DNA of 64,000 nucleotides from Alcanivoracaceae bacterium (lineage in GTDB: Bacteria; Pseudomonadota; Gammaproteobacteria; Pseudomonadales; Alcanivoracaceae): positions 1 through 64,000 of the forward strand of contig JAGLCJ010000013.1 of NCBI GenBank assembly GCA_023146255.1, read 5' to 3'. The position numbers and the translations under genes are program-made. Under the pieces are notes generated by a model that did no database searches, was not told where the DNA came from, and saw only the letters and a program-made list of their open reading frames with translations. This document shows, in pieces, positions 54,101-61,523 of the stretch (position 1 is its first letter; the number at the start of each line of letters is the position of its first letter).

Positions 54101-55119
54101 GCATGGACGTGGTGTCCTCCGAGATCAAGCAGATGGGTGGCTCGGTATCGATTGATTCGAAGAAGGGTCAGGGCACACGCTTTATCATCCGCCTGCCGTT
54201 TACTCTGGCCATGAACCGCGCGCTGATGATTCGTGTGGGAGAGGACATTTATGCCATCCCACTAAACCAGATCGAAGGTATTGTCCGCATCAGTCCTTAC
54301 GAGCTGGAAAATTATTTTGGCGATGACTCGCCGTCGTTCATGTATGCGCGGCAATCCTATGAGCTGGATTACGCTGGTAACTTTGTCCATGGTCAGCGGG
54401 TGCCATCGCACCTGATGAGCCAGCAGACCCCGTTGCCGGTATTGCTGATTCGCAGCACCGAGCACCAGGTGGCGATTCTGGTAGATGGCCTGGTCGGTTC
54501 CCGCGAAGTGGTGGTGAAGTCTGTAGGCCCGCAGCTGGCAACGGTGGCGGGCATCAGTGGTGCGACCATTCTCGGTGACGGTTCGGTGGTTATCATTCTT
54601 GATGTCCACTCACTGATTCGTGCTGCGCATTTGCAACGTCAGCACAAGTTGCTGGAGCGGCGAGCACGGGTCGAAGCGGAGTTGCCGGAGATCGTTCCGG
54701 AAGCGCCGGCACCAGCAGTGGAAGAAAAACGTGCTCCTCTGGTCATGGTGACCGACGATTCGGTAACGGTGCGGAAGGTAACCACCCGTCTGCTCGAGCG
54801 CAGTGGCTACGAAGTCATGACCGCCAAAGATGGTGTCGATGCGGTTGCCAAGCTGGAAGAGCGACGTCCGGACCTGATGCTGCTCGATATCGAGATGCCG
54901 AGGATGGACGGTTTCGAAGTGGCTTCTCATGTGCGCCACGATTCCAGGCTGAAAAACATCCCGATTATCATGATCACCTCCCGTACTGGTGAGAAGCACC
55001 GCGAGCGAGCATTTGAAATTGGTGTTGACCGCTACATGGGCAAGCCGTTCCAGGAAGGTGAACTGCTCGAAACGATTCAGGAGCTGCTGGCGCGTCAACG
55101 GGAGACTGCCGGCACATGA
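48181..55119 (+). CDS. chpA: Hybrid sensor kinase ChpA
   Basis: The 2312-residue CheA-type kinase of the Pil-Chp system. Five canonical phosphotransfer (Hpt) sites occur, each L/FHTLKG: His726, His881, His1209, His1406 and His1575. The N-terminus has a degenerate site YLHQVYGTLQMV with His49. After a Pro/Ala-rich linker come the dimerisation domain, the HATPase (MLRNGVDHGIED; DDGKGID; GRGVGMDVV), a CheW-like domain, and a C-terminal receiver with phosphorylation Asp2236 (LLDIEMP). Acidic, Ala/Pro/Glu-rich linkers separate the Hpt units. It is coupled to chpB (ATGA). Confidence 0.97.
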   Translation: MTDRHDYLALDWVRGEIQETLNQAQQALEAFVDNPDDSTRMRFCQTYLHQVYGTLQMVEFYGAALLAEEMEKLAQALLDGKVSQLADAQETLMRAILQLPPYLDRVQASRRDLPLVLLPLLNDLRASRGESLLSETSLFKPDLAGAASHGEVPVSVFEDPAFPQLARKIRQMYQIALLGVIRGENLPSNYGFMAKVFTKLKQVTGDAAMSPLWEVSTAMVEGLSLGGIQPGTSVKSVLGQLDRLLRILAADGAPVLAKTAPSELMKNLLYYIAKSDKSGPAINQVRERYRLSDALPSDELISSERAKMSGPDQAAMASVVGALSEEINKVKDALEAFVHNEEKDGSKLKPQSQTLKQVADTVAVLGLGQPRKLVEDQLAVIDAIAAGKQAPDRSLLMDVAGALLYVEATLQGMTGDRRSSDREGALAVVPDHVQKARDAVIRECRAGLEEAKDGIVEFIASQWQKSHLADVPEKLTAVRGGLGMILLPRPAAVLRQCVIYINEKLLPEESEKPDWRSMDTLADAITSVEYYLERITDDPESGDEMLDLARNSVGMLGYPIEDNEFGRGAAAGKVVAGGVSALAAEEISVSLPPMQPPSPAVQPPAEAQASIAVEEDELPVAAVEEESGVDESIDLALPDDSADIASFESEDVEIVAQPAAAPVAPTPTPVARPAARDENDLIDDEIVEIFVEEAGEVLEALNEYFPRWAANQNDQEALVEFRRAFHTLKGSGRMVGASTVGELAWSIENMMNRVIDQTIVATPILIELVRAVHGLIPSLVDAFAKREPDPCDVTPLSEAAFALANGGSISVIPDVFATAPEESVEAPESTEEKDEDTDTVLLEIFRSEAESNIEMLREWLAGIDEDLAENPLEDTVYRAFHTLKGSARMAGVKAVAAIAEPAEAYTRALAGAGGMAGRDAVTLISDVTDAMAAGLAASSGAAVVIPDADILIERLHDAMASDGSGGGPDPHLVSVFLSAGMDLILDADSLLASWSQNPTEIAGLEKLRDELGLLASSADTAGLVEISELARSLESCYAALSEQRIRLTGDFLDVATRAHEALINMMDHLAAAQSLKRDASLLASLAAFLESGPEDDGPGGMDIEEIEFTDLSDFADTDEVTAFGHEPPMSGDEPLAQQQTEEIQYEEISFAEEQLPGADDTETALEVDPELLEIFLEEAEEVMESASAALDAWHGGDSSQLAGLQRDLHTLKGGARMAGIRPIGDLAHELETLYEGFGNGLLSASEDLFTLLHRCHDRLADMIDAMRSSGACSAAPELVQAIIAFLAGNGVEVSELVPEPQAVSAAPPEPDADQASIIAGEVQQDPDFPAEPEWEMPQVEEVVSAAPVVLEEDSTPPPQAERDPELVEIFLEEADEILEAAGTSLESWMEAPDNLIEVQSLQRDLHTLKGGARMAEIPELGDLGHELENLYEGLALGTLKPNPVLFELLQRCHDRLAVMVEGIKANTALVPANELVAAIHGYIADPAGFVLPAAAVVPVPAAPAATPAPTQAEAPAVATAQESAFVLPADVDADILGIFVEESGELCEALEVHLTAWQQNPEDSDAGNELKRVLHTLKGGARLAGLKALGDISHDFETALEETDMRKGPPAEFFARMHAWQDRINELVEQLTKAVSAVPVASAPAATMPAPTTAPAAVAPAAQKAGPAPQKLTRRQQAQQQPQEMVRIDAGVLESLVNLAGETSINRGRVEQGVTEFAHHVQEMGNTIERLYEQLRRLDVETESQIMSTYQQGLESGEYGEDFDPLEMDQYSELHQITKQLSESASDLLDLKQTLIDRTRDTETLLLQQSRINTELQERLMRTRMVPFSRLVPRLRRIVRQVSGEIGKKVEFDVVNPEGELDRTLMERIVAPLEHMLRNGVDHGIEDPAGRRAAGKDETGHITLELTREGGEVVMILSDDGKGIDTDAVRRKAVERGLIEENARLTDQEIQQFIFNAGFSTAAKVTQISGRGVGMDVVSSEIKQMGGSVSIDSKKGQGTRFIIRLPFTLAMNRALMIRVGEDIYAIPLNQIEGIVRISPYELENYFGDDSPSFMYARQSYELDYAGNFVHGQRVPSHLMSQQTPLPVLLIRSTEHQVAILVDGLVGSREVVVKSVGPQLATVAGISGATILGDGSVVIILDVHSLIRAAHLQRQHKLLERRARVEAELPEIVPEAPAPAVEEKRAPLVMVTDDSVTVRKVTTRLLERSGYEVMTAKDGVDAVAKLEERRPDLMLLDIEMPRMDGFEVASHVRHDSRLKNIPIIMITSRTGEKHRERAFEIGVDRYMGKPFQEGELLETIQELLARQRETAGT

Positions 55120-56132
55120 CCTCCGGTAGTCCCCGCATCGGTATCATTGCCGACACTTCTCTGCAGGGACATCTGTTGTCGTCCGCGGTGCGCGGGCAGG
55201 GCTACGAAGTGGTGGTCAACAGTGACCCGGGTAATATTGAGGCTCGGTGGCTGGCGTCGGACGCCCTGGATTTATGGGTGGTCGACCTCAACCATGAGGA
55301 CCGCTGGCAGGATTTTCTTGATCGCCTGCTGGAGGATACCCCGGTACCGATTCTGTTTTCAGATGGTCAGGCGCCAGCACGCAATTCACCGCATTATCCG
55401 CGTTGGGAACGCCGCCTGCTGAGCAAGATGCTGGACTATGTTGGACGTCCGAGAGTTGATGTAAAGCTGGATACCCTGAAGGCCTCCAAACCGGCTATCA
55501 ACATTCCGACACCGAAAGAGTTCCACAAGGTAAAGATTGGTCCGGTGCCGGAGAGAATCTGGATGCTTGGTGCGTCGCTCGGAGGTCCGGCTGCGGTAAA
55601 GGCGTTTCTTGATTGCTTGCCTGCGGAGCTGCCGGTGGCGTTTATCCTGGCGCAACACATTGATAGCGGCTTTCTTGAAACGCTCGCGGGTGTGCTCTGT
55701 CGCGATAATTCGTTTGAATGCCGGGTTGGATATGACGGTGAACAATTGCGTCACGGCACGGTACTGATCGCCCCGGTGGAGTACGAGATAGCCTTTACCG
55801 ATACCGGCCGGGTTGTCTCTACCGGAAAGCAGTGGGAAGGCCCCTATTCGCCCTCCATTGATCAGGTGGTAAACAATGTCTCAACTCGCTTTGGTGATCG
55901 GGCTGGGGCAATCATATTCAGTGGCATGGGCAATGATGGTTCGATTGCCGGCCCGGCCATGAAGCAACGCGGCGCGCCGGTCTGGGCGCAGGATGCAGAT
56001 AGTTGCGCCTGCAGTAGTCAGCCGGACTCCATGCGTGATACTGGATGTGTCAGTTATTCCGGCACGCCGGACAAGCTGGCGCTGGCTCTGGTGGAATACG
56101 TGCGGCAGGATATCCGCAGCAAGGTGCACTGA
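55116..56132 (+). CDS. chpB: CheB-type methylesterase ChpB
   Basis: A 338-residue protein with a degenerate N-terminal receiver-like part (about 1-120) that lacks a clear phosphorylation pocket, and a C-terminal CheB methylesterase domain. The catalytic Ser is in LGASLGGPAA, the His in LAQHIDSGF and the Asp in SGMGNDGS. It removes methyl groups added to PilJ by PilK. The ATG overlaps the chpA stop. Confidence 0.94.
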   Translation: MTSGSPRIGIIADTSLQGHLLSSAVRGQGYEVVVNSDPGNIEARWLASDALDLWVVDLNHEDRWQDFLDRLLEDTPVPILFSDGQAPARNSPHYPRWERRLLSKMLDYVGRPRVDVKLDTLKASKPAINIPTPKEFHKVKIGPVPERIWMLGASLGGPAAVKAFLDCLPAELPVAFILAQHIDSGFLETLAGVLCRDNSFECRVGYDGEQLRHGTVLIAPVEYEIAFTDTGRVVSTGKQWEGPYSPSIDQVVNNVSTRFGDRAGAIIFSGMGNDGSIAGPAMKQRGAPVWAQDADSCACSSQPDSMRDTGCVSYSGTPDKLALALVEYVRQDIRSKVH

Positions 56133-56146
56133 CGGAGGAGAACAGG

Positions 56147-56596
56147 ATGGCCGATTTGCCGAACGATATTCCGGGGCTGCTGATTCCGATGCAGGGGCGC
56201 CCCTGGTTACTGCCGAACATTGTTGTGGCGGAGATTATTCCATTGCGTCAACCAGAGCGGCCGGGCCATGGTCCGGAGTGGTTGCTGGGCTGGATCAACT
56301 GGCGGGATGAGGAAATTCCGTTGCTGTCATTCGAAAAGCTGAATGACAGTGGTCAGGTTTCCATTGGTCAGGATGCGCGGATTGCGGTGATCAATACGGT
56401 GACCGGGAAGCTCAAGTTTTACGCCATTATTATTCAGGGTATTCCGAGGCAGTCTCGTGTCGGCAACGATGATATTGTCGAAGAGCCGGTGCAGAGCGGC
56501 CCTGCGGAAGCCATGTATGTTCAGATGGGTGGCGATCTGGCTGTGATTCCTGATCTGGATGCCATCGAGCGGGCGATTGCTGGCCTGATGCAGTAA
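56147..56596 (+). CDS. chpC: CheW-like protein ChpC
   Basis: A 149-residue second CheW-domain adaptor, from ATG 56147 after GGAGGAG. LLIPMQGRPWLLPNIVVAEIIPL and WLLGWINWRDEEIPLLSFEKL are CheW-like. In Pseudomonas ChpC is thought to connect extra receptors to ChpA. Its stop overlaps the start of the next gene (TAATG), so the downstream hydrolase may be in the same operon. Confidence 0.92.
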   Translation: MADLPNDIPGLLIPMQGRPWLLPNIVVAEIIPLRQPERPGHGPEWLLGWINWRDEEIPLLSFEKLNDSGQVSIGQDARIAVINTVTGKLKFYAIIIQGIPRQSRVGNDDIVEEPVQSGPAEAMYVQMGGDLAVIPDLDAIERAIAGLMQ

Positions 56597-57603
56597 TGGC
56601 GCTGGATCGGCAGCGTCTTGCCGAGCTGGCCGCTCGCTCGACATTTCATAAAGGCCGGTTTCGTAATATCGAGCGGACGCCGTCCCATGGCTTGACCGAT
56701 TTCTTTCGCTGGCAAATTGAAACCGGCGCCCGCTTTCCTCCTGGCAAACGTTTCCCTCTGATCAAACCGGACTTGCATCAGCTGGCATCGGTGGCTGATG
56801 TGCCGCGCCTGACTTGGCTTGGTCATGCATCTTTCCTGTTCCAGTTCCGGCAATGCAATGTGCTCACCGATCCGGTTTTCTCCGAGCGTTGCAGTCCGGT
56901 GCAGTTTGTCGGTCCGCGTCGGCATACGCCAGCGCCGCTGTCCGTGGCGCAGTTGCCGGAGATCACGCACGTGCTGATTTCCCATAATCATTATGATCAT
57001 CTGGACGAAAATACAGTTCTGGATCTGCATCGCCGGTTTGGCAGCGCCTTGACTTTCTATGTGCCCACTGGCGTCGCCGACTGGTTTCGCCGCCGTGACA
57101 TCAGCAATGTGGTGGAGCTCGGCTGGTGGCGATCCAGCGAGGATGTCGCCCGGCGAGCCGAGATGTTCTGCCTGCCGACCCAGCATTTCAGTGGTCGCAG
57201 CGCTACCGACCGCAACGCCAGCCTGTGGTGTAGCTGGCTGATGGATATCGAAGGCTTTCGGCTCTACTTTGCCGGCGATACCGGCTATGCGTCACTGTTC
57301 CGGGATATCGGTGAACTGTTTGCCCCGATTGATCTGGCGCTGCTGCCGATCGGTGCCTATGATCCGCGCTGGTTCATGGGGCCGGTTCACGTGGCGCCGG
57401 AAGAGGCAGTGCGTATTCACCAGGATATCGGCGCTCGCTGCGCCGTTGCCATGCATTGGGGTACTTTTGTGCTCACCAGTGAGCCCATGGACGAGCCGCC
57501 GCGCCGGCTACGTCAGGCAATGGCCGATGTTGGCATGAAGGACGAAAGTTTCAGGGTGGCTGGGCACGGTGAAACAATAGAATTTCCGGAACTGATGCAA
57601 TGA
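56596..57603 (+). CDS. Metallo-beta-lactamase-fold hydrolase, NAPE-PLD/UlaG-like
   Basis: A 335-residue zinc hydrolase. WLGHASFLFQF and LTDPVFSERCSPVQFVGPRRHTP precede the metal motif SHNHYDHLD (HxHxDH, about 131-139); FAGDTGY and AMHWGTF supply the remaining ligands. The pattern resembles N-acyl-phosphatidylethanolamine phospholipase D-like and UlaG-like proteins, so a lipid or phosphodiester substrate is likely but not proven. There is no signal peptide. The start overlaps chpC and the stop overlaps the acyltransferase gene. Confidence 0.88.
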   Translation: MALDRQRLAELAARSTFHKGRFRNIERTPSHGLTDFFRWQIETGARFPPGKRFPLIKPDLHQLASVADVPRLTWLGHASFLFQFRQCNVLTDPVFSERCSPVQFVGPRRHTPAPLSVAQLPEITHVLISHNHYDHLDENTVLDLHRRFGSALTFYVPTGVADWFRRRDISNVVELGWWRSSEDVARRAEMFCLPTQHFSGRSATDRNASLWCSWLMDIEGFRLYFAGDTGYASLFRDIGELFAPIDLALLPIGAYDPRWFMGPVHVAPEEAVRIHQDIGARCAVAMHWGTFVLTSEPMDEPPRRLRQAMADVGMKDESFRVAGHGETIEFPELMQ

Positions 57604-58577
57604 AGAAAATGCATGTATGGGAGGCGCGTCTGCTGCGCGTATTTTCCTGGTTGCCCCTGTCCTGGGTGGTTGCTCTGGGGTCCTTGCTGGCGAAAATTTT
57701 TGTCTTCTTTCCGCTCTCGATCGCGACACCACATCGAAGTGCACTGATTAATACTCTGATCTGCTTTCCTGAGAAGGACTGGGCTGCTGCCCGGCGGTTT
57801 GCCAGAAAATCAGTGATTGAGACGGCCAGAACGCTTGCAGGTTATAGCCATGTCTGGCTCCGCCCGCCGGAGCAGACGCTGACCAGAATAACCAGCGTGC
57901 ATGGGCTTGATGGCTGGCTTGAGGCGATTCGAAGTGAGCGGCCGATACTGTATCTGTCGCTGCATCAGTCCAGTTGGGAAGTGCCGGTGCTGCTGGTGGG
58001 GAAGCATGACCCGGGCGCATTGATTATGTACCAGCCGGTGGAAAACAGCGCTCTGGAAGACTTGGTCAAAAGTGGGCGTGAGGCCACCAGCTGTGTCCTG
58101 ATTCCGACCAATGGAGAGGGGGTGCGTGCGGCGCTGGCTGGCTTGGCGCAGGGTAAGTCCATGGCATTGCTGGCCGATCATGAACCAGGTGGCAGGGCGA
58201 ATCCGTTTGTGCCTTTTTTTGGTCATGATGTGATGGTGCCGGCGTTCGTTGACAAAGTTATCAAGCGATTCCAGCCCCATGTTTTCTTTATCAGCGCCCA
58301 GCGTAGTGCCGATTACCGTTACCAGATCTGGCTGGATCAGGCAGACCCTGCCATGCTCGGCATGACGGAGCATGATACGCTGCGAGCCATGACCGCAGGA
58401 TTTGAAAACATTATCCGGCGTAATCCGACGCAGTATCAGTGGACCTACAAGCGGTTCCGACGCGGAGCCCATGGCGCGCGTGGCTGGTACAAGGCAGACG
58501 TGCTGAAGCGATTGCAGGCGGGTGAGTCACCTGCCAGCGTTTTTGTCGAACCAGAACCTACCAAGACAGGCAGTTAA
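57600..58577 (+). CDS. LpxL/HtrB-family acyltransferase
   Basis: A 325-residue inner-membrane acyltransferase with an N-terminal anchor helix (about 14-38). The catalytic HxxxxE motif is LHQSSWEVP (about 121-129), followed by NPFVPFFGHDVMVPAF and a C-terminal QYQWTYKRFRR, the usual ending of lipid A late acyltransferases. It probably adds a secondary acyl chain to lipid A or a related lipid. It is coupled to the preceding hydrolase gene (ATGA). Confidence 0.9.
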   Translation: MKKMHVWEARLLRVFSWLPLSWVVALGSLLAKIFVFFPLSIATPHRSALINTLICFPEKDWAAARRFARKSVIETARTLAGYSHVWLRPPEQTLTRITSVHGLDGWLEAIRSERPILYLSLHQSSWEVPVLLVGKHDPGALIMYQPVENSALEDLVKSGREATSCVLIPTNGEGVRAALAGLAQGKSMALLADHEPGGRANPFVPFFGHDVMVPAFVDKVIKRFQPHVFFISAQRSADYRYQIWLDQADPAMLGMTEHDTLRAMTAGFENIIRRNPTQYQWTYKRFRRGAHGARGWYKADVLKRLQAGESPASVFVEPEPTKTGS

Positions 58578-58598
58578 CCGGACATCTGGAGGTATACC

Positions 58599-59159
58599 AT
58601 GATCGGCAATACGGAAAATTCCTGGGGATGGCTGGCCAAGTTGTTCCACTGGTTGATGTTTGTGGTGATTGTTGGGGCCTATGTGGCAGTCAATGTTCAG
58701 GAGTCGTTTGAGAAGGGTAGCGTTGAAGGCGATTGGTGGATGATGCTTCACAAGTCCTTTGGGCTGACGGTGTTCATGCTGATCTGGTTGCGACTGGGGT
58801 GGCGTATCGGGCAGAGGACTGTGCCAGAGAATTTTTCCGGCTATGGCATGGCGAAACTGGCATCGATTGGCCATGCCCTGCTGTATTTGCTGATGATTAT
58901 TGTGCCGCTCTCGGCACTGCTGATGTCCCAGTTTGCTGGCCGGCCGGTCAGCTGGTTCGGCATTTTCGATGTGCCGGTCTGGGTGGCAGAGAATGAGAGT
59001 CTGGCGGAACAGCTACATGAGTTGCATGGCGATTTTCTTGCACCTGTCTTATTCGTGCTGATTATTCTGCATATTCTTGGCGGCTTGTGGCACCACTTCG
59101 TTGATCGCGATGATGTTCTGAAGCGAATGTTACCGTTCTGGCGAAATCGCGAACTCTGA
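58599..59159 (+). CDS. Cytochrome b561
   Basis: A 186-residue four-helix membrane cytochrome with two haem b groups. Likely haem ligands are His17 (KLFHWLM), His51 (MMLHKSFG), and His residues in HELHGDFLAPV and ILHILGGLWHHFVDRD near the end. Bacterial b561 proteins carry electrons between quinol and superoxide or other acceptors. It lies 21 bases after the acyltransferase gene and converges with rsmE, 12 bases away. Confidence 0.93.
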   Translation: MIGNTENSWGWLAKLFHWLMFVVIVGAYVAVNVQESFEKGSVEGDWWMMLHKSFGLTVFMLIWLRLGWRIGQRTVPENFSGYGMAKLASIGHALLYLLMIIVPLSALLMSQFAGRPVSWFGIFDVPVWVAENESLAEQLHELHGDFLAPVLFVLIILHILGGLWHHFVDRDDVLKRMLPFWRNREL

Positions 59160-59171
59160 GATGCTTTTTGC

Positions 59172-59891
59172 TCAGCCGCCGCGCGCCATCCAGATTGCTG
59201 CCAGCAATGCTGCGGGCGCGGTTTCCGCTCGCAGCACCCGCTGGCCCAGTGCAAAAGGCTGAAAGCCCTGTGCGCGAGCCAGTTCAATTTCCACCGCGCT
59301 AAAGCCGCCTTCGGGGCCAGTCAGCAGATGGATGCTAACGGTCTGCTGCAAGGCCGTCATGGCAATCGCCGCTTCGCCGGGGTGAGCAATCAGGCAGTTG
59401 CCATCCCGTTTCTCCTGCAGATACCCGGACAAGGCAATCGGTGCATGTACTGCTGGTATGCGGTTCAGTCCGCACTGCTCGCAGGCGCTGATCACAACCT
59501 GCTGCCAATGCTGCATGCGCTTTTCAGTTCTGCCACCATCAAGGCGCACGTCGGTCCGCTCAGTGGATAGCAGCTGAAACGATGCTGCGCCCAGCTCGGT
59601 GGCTTTCTGCAGGGCATAGTCCATGCGATCACCCTTGATCAGCGGCAGCGCCAGATGCACCCTGCATGAGGGTGTGCGATCGTCTGGCTGATGTTGCAGC
59701 GGCACCACACAAACATGACGTTTGTCGATGCTGTCTATGCGTGCCTGCCACTCTCCACCCTGACCATTGAATACCACGATCTCATCGCCCGGTTGCATGC
59801 GCAGCACACGACTGATGTGATGGCTGACATCCTCGCCGAGTGCTGTCTGCCGGGCGATGCTGAAAGGCTGGTCATCATAGAAGCGGCGCAT
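59172..59891 (-). CDS. rsmE: 16S rRNA (uracil-1498-N3)-methyltransferase RsmE
   Basis: A 239-residue SPOUT methyltransferase. The start is ATG 59891, giving the typical opening RRFYDDQPF; the frame extends upstream into bioA. The PUA-like domain includes HHISRVLRMQPGDEIVVFNGQGGEW. The knot region reads LLTGPEGGFSAVEIELA...FALGQRVLRAETAPAALLA. It is 19 bases past bioA on the same strand. Confidence 0.96.
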   Translation of the reverse strand: MRRFYDDQPFSIARQTALGEDVSHHISRVLRMQPGDEIVVFNGQGGEWQARIDSIDKRHVCVVPLQHQPDDRTPSCRVHLALPLIKGDRMDYALQKATELGAASFQLLSTERTDVRLDGGRTEKRMQHWQQVVISACEQCGLNRIPAVHAPIALSGYLQEKRDGNCLIAHPGEAAIAMTALQQTVSIHLLTGPEGGFSAVEIELARAQGFQPFALGQRVLRAETAPAALLAAIWMARGG

Positions 59892-59910
59892 ATTCGGTCC
59901 AGTGCAAAAG

Positions 59911-61263
59911 TCAGTCGCGAGTGGCGAGGTCGATACCTTCCCGGGCAACGGTGGCCAGGTGATCAATCTGCTCGGGAGTAATCACATATGGCGGCATGAA
60001 GTAGGTGACACTGCCGAGCGGTCGCAGCAGTGCCTGTCTGGTTAGCGCATGCTGGTATACCCGCAGGCCGCGTCGCTCTTTCCAGTCGTAGGGCGTACGC
60101 GATGCCTTGTCGCGGACCATTTCAACCGCGGCAATCATGCCGGTTTGCCGGACTTCGGCAACATGCGGGTGATCGTTCAGCGGCTCCAGCGCTTTCGCCA
60201 TGTGTGCGGACAGGATTCGATTGTTCTCGATGACATTGTCATCGGAGAAAATATCCAGCGTTGCATTTGCTGCCGCGCAGGCCAGCGGATTGCCGGTGTA
60301 GCTGTGCGAATGCAGGAATGCCCGCAGGGTATCGTAGTCGTCGTAGAACACCTGGTAGATCTTGTCGGTGGTCAGTACCGCGCACAGCGGCAGGTAGCCT
60401 CCGGTCAGGCCTTTTGACAGAGCCATGAAATCCGGCGTGATGCCGGCCTGCTCACAGGCAAACAGGGTGCCAGTACGGCCGAAGCCAACAGCGATTTCGT
60501 CAGCAATCAGATGCACGCCATAGCGATCGCAGGCCTCGCGAAGCAAAGTCAGATACACCGGATGATACATGCGCATGTTGCCGGCACACTGCACCAGCGG
60601 CTCGACAATCACGGCGCAAATCTCTTCGTGATGCTCGGCTAGAATTGCCTTCATGCCCTCGAATTGACGTCGTGAATACTGCTCCCAGCTTTCGCCTTTT
60701 TCGCGGTGAAAGCAGTCCGGGCTCGGCGCCGTCAGCACTTCCATCAATAGCGGTTTATAAGTGCTTTTATAGAGATCGACATCGCCCACCGCCAGTGCTG
60801 CCAGGGTTTCTCCATGGTAGCTATTGCCCAGCGTGACAAAGCGCTTCTTGCGTGGTTTGCCGAGGTTCTGCCAGTAGTGGAAGCTCATTTTCAGCGCCAC
60901 CTCAATACCGGAAGAGCCGTTGTCGGCAAAGAACACTCGGGACAGTTCTGGTGCGGTCAGGCCGACCAGTCTTTCTGCCAGCTCAATCACCGGTTCATGG
61001 CTGAAGCCGGCGAGAATGACATGCTCCAGTTTGTCGAGCTGATCTTTTACCGCCGCATTGATGCGGGGGTTGGCATGACCAAACAGGTTGACCCACCAGG
61101 AGCTGACCGCATCGATGTAGCGATTGCCATCAAAGTCTTCCAGCCACACTCCCTCGCCGCGCCGTATCGGGATCAGCGGCAGGGTCGCGTGATCCTTCAT
61201 CTGGGTGCAGGGGTGCCAGAGCACCGCAAGGTCGCGGTTCATCAGGGCTTGATTGATGGACAT
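59911..61263 (-). CDS. bioA: Adenosylmethionine-8-amino-7-oxononanoate aminotransferase
   Basis: The PLP aminotransferase that converts KAPA to DAPA in biotin synthesis with SAM as amino donor. It has 450 residues from ATG 61263, after GGAG. LWHPCTQMKDH, WWVNLFGHANPRIN, GNSYHGETL, HLIADEIAVGFGRTGTLFACEQAGITPDFMALSKGLTGGYLPL with the PLP Lys, and HSHSYTGNPLACAAA are present. The frame is open upstream to 61500, but that region holds structured non-coding sequence instead. Confidence 0.96.
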   Translation of the reverse strand: MSINQALMNRDLAVLWHPCTQMKDHATLPLIPIRRGEGVWLEDFDGNRYIDAVSSWWVNLFGHANPRINAAVKDQLDKLEHVILAGFSHEPVIELAERLVGLTAPELSRVFFADNGSSGIEVALKMSFHYWQNLGKPRKKRFVTLGNSYHGETLAALAVGDVDLYKSTYKPLLMEVLTAPSPDCFHREKGESWEQYSRRQFEGMKAILAEHHEEICAVIVEPLVQCAGNMRMYHPVYLTLLREACDRYGVHLIADEIAVGFGRTGTLFACEQAGITPDFMALSKGLTGGYLPLCAVLTTDKIYQVFYDDYDTLRAFLHSHSYTGNPLACAAANATLDIFSDDNVIENNRILSAHMAKALEPLNDHPHVAEVRQTGMIAAVEMVRDKASRTPYDWKERRGLRVYQHALTRQALLRPLGSVTYFMPPYVITPEQIDHLATVAREGIDLATRD

Positions 61264-61333
61264 GACTACTCCGTTTTCGATCAACAGGTCGTGCTGAGTG
61301 CTGGTGATGATACGGGCTGGGCAGGTGGGCCGC

Positions 61334-61449
61334 AAAAAAAGAACCGACGGAGTCGGGGGAACGCCGTCGGTCAAGGGTTGCAGGTTCCGAAGCAGCGCAG
61401 AGTCGGGGGGACAGGGTGCCGGTTGGGGGACCGGCGCGGCGCTGCTTCG
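61334..61449 (-). other. Structured element with terminator upstream of bioA
   Basis: On the minus strand an 11-bp perfect outer stem (61439-61449 with 61388-61398) encloses a smaller GCCGGT/ACCGGC hairpin. A terminator follows: an 8-bp stem, ACCGACGG/CCGTCGGT (61364-61371 with 61343-61350), then TCTTTTTTT to 61334. No minus-strand gene lies upstream, so a transcript beginning in the divergent region would be ended here, about 70 bases before bioA. It could be an attenuator leader of bioA or a small RNA gene. I do not recognise a known RNA family. Confidence 0.55.
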
Positions 61450-61523
61450 ATGCCCAGAGTGCACCCGCCACTGTGAACGGTGAGTGACGGCAGTTACCAT
61501 GGCGGCAGACCGAGGGGAGTGCC

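Noticed and set aside
61264..61500. N-terminal extension of BioA by 79 codons
   Set aside because: It would translate the terminator and stem structures; it is Pro/Ser-rich without similarity to BioA, and GGAG precedes the ATG at 61263.
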